A DNA stretch of 50,966 nt from Chlorobiota bacterium (GTDB taxonomy: Bacteria; Bacteroidota; Bacteroidia; Bacteroidales; VadinHA17). The translations under genes and the position numbers were made by a program. The notes under the pieces are model-generated. The model was given only the letters and a program-made list of their open reading frames with translations, had not been told where the DNA came from and ran no database searches. Positions 44,072 to 50,966 of this stretch are shown here, in pieces. Location of the stretch: contig JAADHC010000067.1 in assembly GCA_013152085.1 (NCBI GenBank), positions 1 to 50,966 of the forward strand. The letters run 5' to 3'. Position 1 is the first letter of the stretch. Each line of letters opens with the position of its first letter.

Positions 44072-45058
44072 TTAATGTCCGTGACCTTCACCGAATTCTC
44101 TTTTCTGCAGTTCGGCTTTGAGTGTAAAGGCATGTCTGGCAGCATATACCTGTCCTTCTTTCAGACCGTCAAGTACTTCAACAAACTCATTATTTTCCTT
44201 TCCCGTAACGATCTTTGACGGATAAAACCGCTCCCCTTTACGGATAAAAACCACCGGTTTATCATCCAGCATCTCTATTGCTGTTTTCGGGATCAAAATC
44301 TTCACGTACGATCCGGATACGGTTACTTTCCCGGTAATAAACATTCCGGGTTTCCACTGATATCCGCTGTTGCGAAGAACTACCCTTGCCGTGGCCGTAC
44401 GTGTTTCTTCATTAATGATCGGAGAGATATAATCAATAGTCCCTTTTACCTTCGGAGAGCCGGTTTCTGCAATTATCATCACCGGCTGTCCGGGATGAAT
44501 GGACGGAAGATCTTTCCTGTAGATCTGGAGATATGCCCACACCGTACTTAAATCTGCAATCACAAAGCCATGTATATTATCATCGACCATTTCACCACGT
44601 GTAATATGCATCTCCGTAATGATTCCGTCTATCTGTGATTTTAAAACATAATCGGATAGACTCTGGTTACTTTCAATTACGGCAAGCACCTCGCCGGCTT
44701 TTACCGCATCGCCGGTTTGCTTTTTTACCTCCTTTACCACGCCCGGAAACCTGGGGTGAACATGTGCCAGGTTAGCAGGGGGAATAACAATTTCACCCGG
44801 AAGTTGTATATAGATGTCCAGGTTGCCAGCAGCTGCCCGGGCTGTTTCAATGTTAAATTCTTTCATAACTTTGTCACTCATGATGACAACCTGTTCCTCT
44901 GCCTGTTCCCCGGAAGTATGGTTGTCTTCTTCAATATGGACGGCATTCTGATCACTTCCGGTATTGGAGCACTGCCAACTGCCGGAAGTGATAAAGAAAA
45001 GGATGAGGATAAACCATATCCTTGAACCTGAAAATCCGGATTTGATCTTTTGTTTCAT
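44072..45058 (-). CDS. RND efflux periplasmic adaptor (CusB/CzcB-like)
   Basis: 328 aa with an N-terminal signal followed by a Cys (SWQC), possibly a lipid-anchored form. The fold is the membrane-fusion type: a barrel-sandwich part (AHVHPRFPGVVKEVKKQTG) joined directly to its second half (LKSQIDGIITEMHITRGEMV), then a beta-barrel domain with GTIDYISPIINEETRTATARVV. The lipoyl hairpin is very short and lacks long coiled coils, as in CusB-like adaptors. The C-terminal GHGH tail is His-rich. It bridges the RND pump and the outer-membrane channel. Confidence 0.92.
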   Translation of the reverse strand: MKQKIKSGFSGSRIWFILILFFITSGSWQCSNTGSDQNAVHIEEDNHTSGEQAEEQVVIMSDKVMKEFNIETARAAAGNLDIYIQLPGEIVIPPANLAHVHPRFPGVVKEVKKQTGDAVKAGEVLAVIESNQSLSDYVLKSQIDGIITEMHITRGEMVDDNIHGFVIADLSTVWAYLQIYRKDLPSIHPGQPVMIIAETGSPKVKGTIDYISPIINEETRTATARVVLRNSGYQWKPGMFITGKVTVSGSYVKILIPKTAIEMLDDKPVVFIRKGERFYPSKIVTGKENNEFVEVLDGLKEGQVYAARHAFTLKAELQKREFGEGHGH

Positions 45059-45092
45059 TTTTTTATGTATTTATTAGGATTCGTTTTCGATT

Positions 45093-46454
45093 TTATTGAT
45101 TGTTTCCGGCAACGGTTGTGAGACTTTGGCCTGTCAGACGTTCTATTGACGATACCGTATCCCGGTATTCGGACTGTATTTGCAGATACCGGGTATAGGC
45201 TGCAAATAAACTGCGCTGCGCATCCAGCACTTCCAGGAAAGAATATTTTCCCTCCCGGTATCCCTGCCGGAGGATATCCAAAGATCCCTCTGCCTGCGGA
45301 ATAATCTTGTCATGCAGATTATGTGCCTGGGATTGCAGATCCTTTAACCGCTGATACAAGAGTGTCAGCCTGTTGGAAAGAGTAATCTGCAACGCTTGTT
45401 TTTCAGCCTCAGTCTGTTGATAAAAGATCTGCGCTTTTTTGATATTCCCCTGGTTCCGGTCAAAGTAAGGTATGGGAATGGAAACGCCGGCCACAAAAGC
45501 ATTGGTTGATATTTCATTCAGCCTGCGGTAACCGAAACTGATTACCGGATCGGGTACACCCAGGGCTTTTTGCAGGGCAATATCCGCTTCCCGCTTTTTT
45601 CTCACTGCTTCCATCCGTTTAAGATCCGGATTCTGTACCAGTAAAAGTTTCAGTGACCCAAGGTCTGGCAATTGATCAGGAATGGAAATAGATCCTTTTG
45701 CTGCCCTGAAAGTAGCAATATCATCTCCCCAGGTAGCTGCCAAAGCGGCATGTGCTGCCTTAAGCTGATACCGGATGCTTTCCACTGTCATTGCCGCCCG
45801 TTCCACTTCAATTTTCGCTCTTGCCTGTTCTGCCGGTGAAGAAGCACCGGCCAGAACCCGTTTTTCAATGGAAAGGCTGAGTTCTTCGGCCAGCTGAAGC
45901 AGTCGCCTGCTTTGCGCCAGCTGCTCCTGTAATGCCAATATATTATAAAAGGTCTTCAAAACGCGGGTATAAACATCCAGCTTTTTTGATTCGTAGTCCC
46001 AGGCGGCCAGATTACCTGACAGGGCAGCTACCCTTGTCCTCTTTTCCCGCTTTTTCCCCAGCTCAATCAATTGCCCTACAGACAACGTAATCTCCGAGGC
46101 TCCGGCTCCACGGTAATCCTTACCCCCTGCGATGTTCTCAAGTTCAAGACCGGCTTCCGGATTGGGAAGCAGGGATTGTTGTAAAATCTCAGCATCCCAC
46201 GCACGCAGGTTATATGAATAGACTTTCAGTTCGGGGCTGTGCAACAAGGCCAGTTTTATGGCCTGTGGCAGGGTTATGGTATCCGGCTGCAGGGATACGG
46301 TATCACCGGAAACCGTATCTTTCTGAAATTCCTCATATTTCTGCAAAACCGGGACCTGAACGGGTTTTTCTGTCATTACCGTTTGTTCCGGGATCGAACA
46401 TCCCGTGATGATCACTGTAATAAACGGGACAATGATAAGGTGCTTTCGGTTCAT
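45093..46454 (-). CDS. TolC family outer-membrane channel (CusC/CzcC-like)
   Basis: 453 aa with a lipoprotein signal (IIVPFITVIITGC). It has two OEP repeats of alpha-helical hairpins: long Gln/Ala/Leu helices with ASPAEQARAKIEVERAAMTV near the middle and KYSFLEVLDAQRSLFAAYTRYLQ near the end. It completes the tripartite efflux system with the adaptor and pump genes 3' of it. A structured 148-bp gap separates it from the preceding small gene. Confidence 0.92.
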   Translation of the reverse strand: MNRKHLIIVPFITVIITGCSIPEQTVMTEKPVQVPVLQKYEEFQKDTVSGDTVSLQPDTITLPQAIKLALLHSPELKVYSYNLRAWDAEILQQSLLPNPEAGLELENIAGGKDYRGAGASEITLSVGQLIELGKKREKRTRVAALSGNLAAWDYESKKLDVYTRVLKTFYNILALQEQLAQSRRLLQLAEELSLSIEKRVLAGASSPAEQARAKIEVERAAMTVESIRYQLKAAHAALAATWGDDIATFRAAKGSISIPDQLPDLGSLKLLLVQNPDLKRMEAVRKKREADIALQKALGVPDPVISFGYRRLNEISTNAFVAGVSIPIPYFDRNQGNIKKAQIFYQQTEAEKQALQITLSNRLTLLYQRLKDLQSQAHNLHDKIIPQAEGSLDILRQGYREGKYSFLEVLDAQRSLFAAYTRYLQIQSEYRDTVSSIERLTGQSLTTVAGNNQ

Positions 46455-46569
46455 AGTCGTTCTTAAAATGATTTGTAAATTATTTTTAGTTTCTTTTCAA
46501 TTTGATTACCGGCAAGCGCTTTTACCGGTATATAAAAATTCCAGCCGGAAAATCTCCGGTCGAAAAAAC

Positions 46570-46587
46570 GGGGATTCAGGAATCCCG
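46570..46587 (-). promoter_or_regulatory. Hairpin between the small exported protein gene and the TolC gene
   Basis: GGGATTC (46571-46577) and GAATCCC (46580-46586) form a 7-bp stem with a 2-nt spacer and no T-run, in a 148-bp gap of the operon rich in other small CCGG palindromes. It could be an RNA-processing or attenuator site; this is weak evidence. Confidence 0.3.
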
Positions 46588-46602
46588 CAGAAATGGTAAT
46601 AA

Positions 46603-47052
46603 TCAGAGCAGGAGCGACATACTCTCTTCGGGGTATCGCCGCTCGGGAAAACAGGTTATTAAAAAACCTGAGCCGGAAATCACATTATTACCGGTATCCC
46701 GGACAACATCCTGATTTTCGTAAGCCGTTAAGGAATAAGAAAGACGGATTGCCGATTTAACGGAAAGGGTCTTATCTGTTTTTAAAACCCGTGTGAATAA
46801 AGGAATATCCGTACAGTCCTGATTCTTCCGGTTTTCAGGCTGGTAAAAGGTTGCCGGATAATACGGATTTGAAATCTTATAGGTAATCTGAGCATTATGT
46901 GCAGGATTTCCGGGAGACTCCACAGCAATGTGATCTTCTGCAATACAAAGCACCTCTGTATCATCAGGCAACAGGAAAACGAAAGACTGTGTCAGGAAGA
47001 TCCCTGCCAGAAAAATAGCGGCAATATGTCCGAATCCCTCTTTACGTCTCAT
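46603..47052 (-). CDS. Small exported protein of unknown function in the metal operon
   Basis: About 149 aa, with an N-terminal signal or anchor (HIAAIFLAGIFLTQSFVFLLP). The exported part is strand-rich with three cysteines (about 36, 80 and 134) and no domain I recognise. ATG 47052 overlaps the arsR stop by 11 bp, so translation is probably coupled and the protein belongs to the operon. It lies between the repressor and the outer-membrane channel, a position that suggests a periplasmic helper; this is inference. The last four residues (SLLL) give no clue. Confidence 0.7.
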   Translation of the reverse strand: MRRKEGFGHIAAIFLAGIFLTQSFVFLLPDDTEVLCIAEDHIAVESPGNPAHNAQITYKISNPYYPATFYQPENRKNQDCTDIPLFTRVLKTDKTLSVKSAIRLSYSLTAYENQDVVRDTGNNVISGSGFLITCFPERRYPEESMSLLL

Positions 47053-47395
47053 CAAGATGTTCCTTAACCGTATTCAGAATAGTGCTGATGTGTTCATCCC
47101 TGAGGGAATAGTAAACCTTTCTTCCTGTTTTTCGTTTATGTACCACACTCAGGTTTCGCAAGTATCGTAACTGGTGGGATACTGCTGATATGGAAACGCC
47201 GGCTACAGTAGCAAGATCGCAAACACACAGCTCTTCAACGGTCAGTGCCATAATGATCTGCAACCGTGTTGTATCGGAAAACGCTTTGTAAAACTCCGCC
47301 ATCTTCTCAATGTCGACTTTTTCCAGCTCTTCCCTTGCATGGTTCACCTTCGCTTTGTCCACTACCAGAACTTCGCATGTTTCATCATCTTTCAT
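47042..47395 (-). CDS. ArsR/SmtB-family metal repressor, CadC-like
   Basis: 117-aa winged-helix protein. Metal ligands of two known sites are visible. Part of the alpha-3 site is C7 in the N-terminal arm plus ELCVCD (C57, C59), but the second arm cysteine of CadC is Val11. The alpha-5 site has D100, H102, H113 and E116 with the same spacing as CadC. Binding of Cd, Pb or Zn and derepression are therefore plausible. It heads the operon for the efflux pump, PII and ATPase. A palindrome overlapping a promoter lies 24 bp upstream. Confidence 0.93.
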   Translation of the reverse strand: MKDDETCEVLVVDKAKVNHAREELEKVDIEKMAEFYKAFSDTTRLQIIMALTVEELCVCDLATVAGVSISAVSHQLRYLRNLSVVHKRKTGRKVYYSLRDEHISTILNTVKEHLDET

Positions 47396-47418
47396 GTATC
47401 GATACTTGAATGATTGCG

Positions 47419-47438
47419 CAAATATAACATATATTTTG
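47419..47438 (-). promoter_or_regulatory. Candidate operator overlapping the arsR promoter
   Basis: CAAATATAACATATATTTTG is an imperfect palindrome (CAAATA/TATTTTG halves) close to the CadC type of operator (CAAATA-N-TATTTG). On the minus strand its end reads TATATTTG, which matches the -7 element TAnnTTTG, so the site covers the promoter. It lies 24 bp before the arsR ATG, where a repressor would block transcription. Autoregulation is inferred. Confidence 0.6.
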
Positions 47439-47499
47439 TTTTCAGCAATTATATTCCAATAATTTTTTTACCTTTTATAATCTTCAGGCATTCAACATT

Positions 47500-47557
47500 G
47501 CGTGTACGTACACGCAAAAGGTTGTATTACAGGCAATATTCGCGTGTACGTACACGC
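47500..47557. promoter_or_regulatory. Twin perfect 16-bp palindromes, 42 bp apart
   Basis: GCGTGTACGTACACGC occurs at 47500-47515 and again at 47542-47557, with no mismatch. The centre-to-centre spacing is 42 bp, almost exactly four helical turns, so a protein could bind both on the same face and loop or pair. It lies in the 322-bp gap between arsR (minus strand) and mntP (plus strand), about 105 bp from the arsR start and 160 bp from mntP. The regulator is not identified. The rest of the gap is AT-rich with no gene seen. Confidence 0.65.
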
Positions 47558-47717
47558 ATTTCCTGTTTCTTCAATGGAAGTATTCAACTCAGGTAAGATT
47601 TAATATGTAGAGCATGAACATTCTCAGGAAAGATTTTGAACATTATCACAATTCATTTTCCTTTACATGAAAAAGAAACGTATTGCCGGTAATTGGAATA
47701 TCTGAGAAACCTTTACT

Positions 47718-48278
47718 ATGGATTTTGTTTCAATAATACTCATTGCTATTGGCTTGTCTATGGATTCATTTGTGGTATCCTTAACAAATGGATTGACAAT
47801 CTATAACATAAATACTACTAAAATTATTGCAATATCTTTTTCTCTTGCATTTTTTCAGGCGACCATGCCGCTGATCGGGTGGTTTGCAGGTATGGGAATC
47901 GAAAAATACATTACAGCAATTGATCATTGGGTTGCATTTTTACTTCTGGCATTTATTGGTATCAGAATGATCTATGAAGGCGTGAACAGAAAAGACCTGA
48001 ATTATCATACAGAGTTGAATTTGTTAACGTTGTTGGGTCAATCTGTTGCAACAAGTATTGACGCTCTGGTTGTCGGAATAAGCTTTGCTATTTTGAATTT
48101 TTCGATATGGATTCCGGTTTTAATAATAGGATTCGTTACTTTTGGATTTGCATTGACCGGCTTATATCTGGGAAAGTATTTCGGGAAGAAAACCGGACGA
48201 TTCGTTTCGGTCATCGGAGGGTTGGTGATCATCGGAATCGGAATTAAAATTCTTATTGAACATCTGTATTTTAATTGA
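47718..48278 (+). CDS. mntP: MntP-family manganese efflux pump
   Basis: 186 aa with six membrane segments. The two conserved aspartate motifs of the family are present: GLSMDSFVVSL near residue 16 and ATSIDALVVGI near 117. An N-terminal repeat resembles the C-terminal repeat (SFSLAFFQATMPLIGWFAG / GFVTFGFALTGLYLGKYFG). The protein should export Mn2+ through the inner membrane. I did not find a yybP-ykoY riboswitch upstream. It is the first plus-strand gene after the metal operon. Confidence 0.92.
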   Translation: MDFVSIILIAIGLSMDSFVVSLTNGLTIYNINTTKIIAISFSLAFFQATMPLIGWFAGMGIEKYITAIDHWVAFLLLAFIGIRMIYEGVNRKDLNYHTELNLLTLLGQSVATSIDALVVGISFAILNFSIWIPVLIIGFVTFGFALTGLYLGKYFGKKTGRFVSVIGGLVIIGIGIKILIEHLYFN

Positions 48279-48310
48279 TCATTTCTGTTTATGCATTTAA
48301 AACTTGAAAA

Positions 48311-48739
48311 ATGAAAATTACGGCCAATCAAATTCACCGGATTGCTCAGGAGCTTGATATGGGATTAGATGTATATATCAATCGGGAAACCGGAGAAGTC
48401 AGATCTATCCTTGACCCGGAAGATCTTTTTAGTGAAGGTGAGATATGGGAAGAGGAAATTAAAAAAATTGAAAAAGAGTGGGATGATTATGTGGTGCTGA
48501 AGAAGATGGATTCATTTGAAGCCTTCGGGATTATGGAGGCTTTTGTTCACGAAGTGGATGACGAAAGACTGCAGGACAAACTGGTTGATATCCTGGAACG
48601 CAGAAGACCTTTTTCCAATTTCAGGGCTGCAATTGACGACTCACTTTACCGTGAGCGATGGTTTGCTTTCAAGGACGGAAAATATCAGGAGTATGTCAGA
48701 AAACTGCTGGAAACCGAAGGAATTGAATTTGAATCATGA
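48311..48739 (+). CDS. UPF0158 family protein
   Basis: The 142-aa acidic protein has the UPF0158 layout: a short N-terminal strand set (GLDVYINRETGEVRSILD) and a helical core ending RRPFSNFRAAIDDSLYRERWFAFKDGKYQEYVRK. The function is unknown. It starts 32 bp after mntP and may share its transcript. Confidence 0.9.
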   Translation: MKITANQIHRIAQELDMGLDVYINRETGEVRSILDPEDLFSEGEIWEEEIKKIEKEWDDYVVLKKMDSFEAFGIMEAFVHEVDDERLQDKLVDILERRRPFSNFRAAIDDSLYRERWFAFKDGKYQEYVRKLLETEGIEFES

Positions 48740-48776
48740 ATCGGGCTTTAAGGTTACCCTTTAAAATCAGGCTTAA

Positions 48777-48798
48777 AATTGTAAGTAAAGTTACAATT
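48777..48798. other. Perfect inverted repeat in the gap after UPF0158
   Basis: AATTGTAA (48777-48784) and TTACAATT (48791-48798) pair over a 6-nt spacer, with no T-run, between the UPF0158 gene and the convergent merA 3' end. The 232-bp gap also holds the commonly seen CCACGAATGCACGAAT sequence near 48884; I see nothing else in it. Confidence 0.3.
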
Positions 48799-48971
48799 AC
48801 AGGCCTAATACTGTAACATAATCTGCAGGATTCGGCTTATAATCACCTTCTTTGCTACCAGCTTAGTGAGTTTTTTAAATAGCCACGAATGCACGAATTT
48901 TAAATGATTCTTCGCCGGTGTTTCCTGTCTGCGTTTTGATCATCTGTTCTTACCTTCTACCTTAAGATCTC

Positions 48972-50645
48972 TCACACCGCACAACAACTCAATGTCTTCA
49001 CATCCCTGCCAAAACCGATGGCGGCCAGTTTGACGGCTTCGGAAAGGGTGAGATAGGCATGAAAGGAAGCTGCAAGTTCTGAAACCGGGATTCCGTATTT
49101 TATGGCCAGGCTCAGCTCCATGGTCAGTTCGCTTCCGCCCGGTGCGACGATACGCGCTCCCAGCAGCAGGTCATTTTCGGGGTTACGTATCAGTTTTACA
49201 AATCCGCGTGTATCCAGCGCTGCCAGGCTGCGGGGCACATCGCTCAGGTCCACACGGCTCACTTCGTAGGGTATTCCCTTAGATTCAGCTTCTTTCTCAT
49301 CCATTCCAACCCCGGCCACTTCCGGATCGGTGAAGACCACCCAGGGCATCCCCGTATAACCGGCTTCCCTGCCGGCACCGGTAAAGGCATTCTCAACAGC
49401 CAGCTTTCCTTCGTACGCTGCCGTATAAACGTATGCGGGGGTATCTATGCAGTCGCCCGCCGCAAAAATATGGGAGATATTTGTTTCCAGGTGTTTATTG
49501 ACACGTATATGCCCGGTGCCGGTAAGTTCAAGACCAATCCGCTCTGTACCCAGGCGATCTGTATTGGGCCGGATACCGGTGGATACCAGCAGTTGTTCCG
49601 CCTCGAAAGTCAGCGTTTTACCATTCCGTACAACCGTAACTGCCTTTTTGTTTCCCTTTTCAGTGACCTGCCTGAATTCAAGGGCAGTATGTATTTCAAC
49701 ACCTTCATCCCGCAGATGTTTCGTAATTTCTTCCGCCACATCTGCCGTCTGGCGGGATAAAACATGCGCAGACCGTTGCAGCAGGGTTACCTTTGTTCCC
49801 AGGCGTTGCCAGGCCTGGGCAATCTCCAGGGCAATATAGCCCCCGCCCAGTACGATCAGACTTTCCGGCTGGATTTCCAACTCAAAAAGTGAACGATTGG
49901 TCAGATAGCGAATCCTTTCGAGGCCGCTAACGGGAGGAATCTGTGTGGATGCGCCGGTAGCGATCAGAAATTTGAGGCCTTTATAGGTTTGGCTTCCATC
50001 TGTAATGATAGTATGTTCATCCGTAAATTCCGCAAATCCCCTGACAAAGGTTACATTTTCCAGTCCTTCAAGGATATCCTTATATTTTTTCTGTCTGAGC
50101 GTTCCCACCAATTCTCTTTTCTGGCTGATAATTTCTTTATAGTCAAGATCCGCTCCCCGTGGATGAACGCCACGAAAAGGGGAGATGGCAGCTTTGTGCA
50201 GGCTTTCGGCGGCACGGATAAGATTTTTCGAAGGTACACAACCTACATTTACACAGGTTCCGCCCACAGGCAGCATGTCATTGACCATTAGTGTAGATAA
50301 GCCCAGCTCTTCAGCCCGGATGGCTGCGGCAAAAGCTGCCGATCCCCCTCCGATGATGATCAGGTCATACTGTTTTGAATCACCTTCCGGGTTATCCGTA
50401 ATTTCTCCGGCCACTTTATAATGCCCGGTGGCATTAATGGCTGCAATAATCTTTTCTTTGGTCATTTTTCCCGGGTCAAAGGTAAATTCACCGGTTTTAT
50501 CCTTATAGCTCACTTTCCCTTCGACAAGGCCTTCTTTTCCCCGTACACTTTTTTCTACGGTACGTGCACAGTTGTCACAGGTCATCCCGCTTATCTGAAA
50601 TTTTACTGTTTCTGTTTTCATGATTTTTTCCCTTGATTTTTTCAT
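48972..50645 (-). CDS. merA: Mercuric reductase
   Basis: The 557-aa FAD-dependent cytoplasmic flavoprotein reduces Hg2+ to Hg0. An N-terminal HMA domain has GMTCDNC (C23, C26). The FAD-binding GGGSAAFAAA follows, then the redox disulfide GGTCVNVGCVPSK (C131, C136). A dimerisation domain carries the C-terminal vicinal cysteine pair C554-C555 of TLSCCAV, which hands mercury to the active site. ATG 50645 overlaps the merTP stop (ATGA); ATG 50621 is an alternative start. No merB (organomercurial lyase) lies 3' of it in the window. Confidence 0.96.
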   Translation of the reverse strand: MKKSREKIMKTETVKFQISGMTCDNCARTVEKSVRGKEGLVEGKVSYKDKTGEFTFDPGKMTKEKIIAAINATGHYKVAGEITDNPEGDSKQYDLIIIGGGSAAFAAAIRAEELGLSTLMVNDMLPVGGTCVNVGCVPSKNLIRAAESLHKAAISPFRGVHPRGADLDYKEIISQKRELVGTLRQKKYKDILEGLENVTFVRGFAEFTDEHTIITDGSQTYKGLKFLIATGASTQIPPVSGLERIRYLTNRSLFELEIQPESLIVLGGGYIALEIAQAWQRLGTKVTLLQRSAHVLSRQTADVAEEITKHLRDEGVEIHTALEFRQVTEKGNKKAVTVVRNGKTLTFEAEQLLVSTGIRPNTDRLGTERIGLELTGTGHIRVNKHLETNISHIFAAGDCIDTPAYVYTAAYEGKLAVENAFTGAGREAGYTGMPWVVFTDPEVAGVGMDEKEAESKGIPYEVSRVDLSDVPRSLAALDTRGFVKLIRNPENDLLLGARIVAPGGSELTMELSLAIKYGIPVSELAASFHAYLTLSEAVKLAAIGFGRDVKTLSCCAV

Positions 50646-50966
50646 TTTTCCTCTTCTACGGACACAACTTTATAGCCCGTTTTATCAATAGCCTTGATAA
50701 TATCTTCAGACGTTGCTTTTCCGGCATCGAATGTAACGGTAGCTTTTCCGGTGGTGAAATCCGCATCAGCCTTAACAAAGCCGGGAACAGTGGAAGCGGC
50801 ATATTCGATATGTTCCTCACATCCCGAACAGGTCATTCCGCTGATGTTAAGATCAACCGTTTTAATCCGGTTTAACGATGTGATTTCCGTACCTGCTTTG
50901 GCCCGGGGGTAAAATATCCCTGAATATTTCGGGAAGGCCATCATGGCAATGGCAAAAACCGTTACG
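50642..50966 (-). CDS. MerTP mercuric transport protein (partial, runs off the right edge)
   Basis: The open frame continues to the window edge with no start codon needed: VTVFAIAMMAFPKYSG is the end of a MerT-type membrane helix. It is fused to a MerP-like heavy-metal domain with GMTCSGCEEHIE and a terminal KTGYKV. About 108 codons are visible, and the true start lies outside. Such fusions carry Hg2+ across the inner membrane to MerA. Its stop overlaps the merA start by ATGA, so the two form one operon. A merR regulator is not inside this window. Confidence 0.88.
   Translation of the reverse strand, partial: VTVFAIAMMAFPKYSGIFYPRAKAGTEITSLNRIKTVDLNISGMTCSGCEEHIEYAASTVPGFVKADADFTTGKATVTFDAGKATSEDIIKAIDKTGYKVVSVEEEK

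Noticed and set aside
47560-47717. A yybP-ykoY manganese riboswitch before mntP
   Set aside because: I could not see the conserved GGGGAGTA-type segments or the paired stems in the 158 bp upstream.
48881-48901. CCACGAATGCACGAAT as a new repeat
   Set aside because: This is a widely seen intergenic sequence in environmental Bacteroidota drafts, and only one copy is visible here.
1-50966. CRISPR arrays, insertion sequences, phage genes
   Set aside because: No regular repeat-spacer pattern, transposase, integrase or phage structural gene was found on either strand.

Overview
The window looks like chromosomal DNA of a Bacteroidota bacterium, probably of the Bacteroidales/Marinilabiliales grade. 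It carries a PorQ-type component of the type IX secretion system next to cmk. The gene clusters rsfS-ftsH-DUF2007-cdsA-psd and cmk-ispH are typical of that phylum. Several genes are preceded by the Bacteroidota -7 promoter element (TAnnTTTG), and Shine-Dalgarno sequences are weak or absent. No transposase, phage gene, integrase or CRISPR array was seen. Start codons of GTG or TTG are fairly common here.

Layout. 1-1169 has no credible protein gene: it is a dense field of small palindromes around a tRNA-Pro(CGG) gene, including an interrupted partial copy of that tRNA. 1170-15050 is one long minus-strand run. Read in transcription order it holds cytochrome b, a Rieske protein and an octaheme c-type cytochrome with HEAT and TPR repeats; then an AI-2E family permease, an ankyrin lipoprotein, PorQ, cmk, ispH, pfkA and priA, and finally a DUF6165-like protein and a family 9 glycosyltransferase. 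15216-18922 holds a lipid kinase (plus strand) facing an LTA-synthase-like membrane sulfatase and a DMT transporter (minus strand). After tRNA-His(GTG), 19399-37291 is mainly plus-strand housekeeping: a flippase, a BI-1 protein, a SufS-like aminotransferase, a GNAT-like protein, rpmE2, lon, a LiaF-like protein, coaD, a TlpA-like protein without its CxxC, pyrE, an SRPBCC protein, rsfS, ftsH, a DUF2007 protein, cdsA, psd and a small secreted Lys/Ala/Cys-rich protein. A NUDIX hydrolase and birA lie on the minus strand among them.

37352-50966 is mainly a metal-resistance region. A nine-kilobase minus-strand operon begins with a CadC-like ArsR repressor, which has a candidate operator/promoter just upstream. 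It continues with a small exported protein of unknown function, a TolC/RND-adaptor/RND-pump tripartite system, a PII-like protein, a P1B-type ATPase with an unusual APC membrane motif and a DUF302 protein, and ends at a hairpin terminator. Beside it lie a MntP-type manganese exporter, a UPF0158 protein and a merTP-merA pair that runs off the right edge.

The features most worth a second look are: (1) two unrelated sequences near tRNA-Pro that both fold as a cloverleaf (an outer stem enclosing three hairpins), one of them inserted in the D-loop of a partial tRNA-Pro duplicate; (2) the bc-type quinol complex whose c-type partner is an octaheme/HEAT/TPR protein; and (3) the metal operon, with its regulator, PII protein and atypical ATPase, together with two identical 16-bp perfect palindromes spaced exactly 42 bp upstream.
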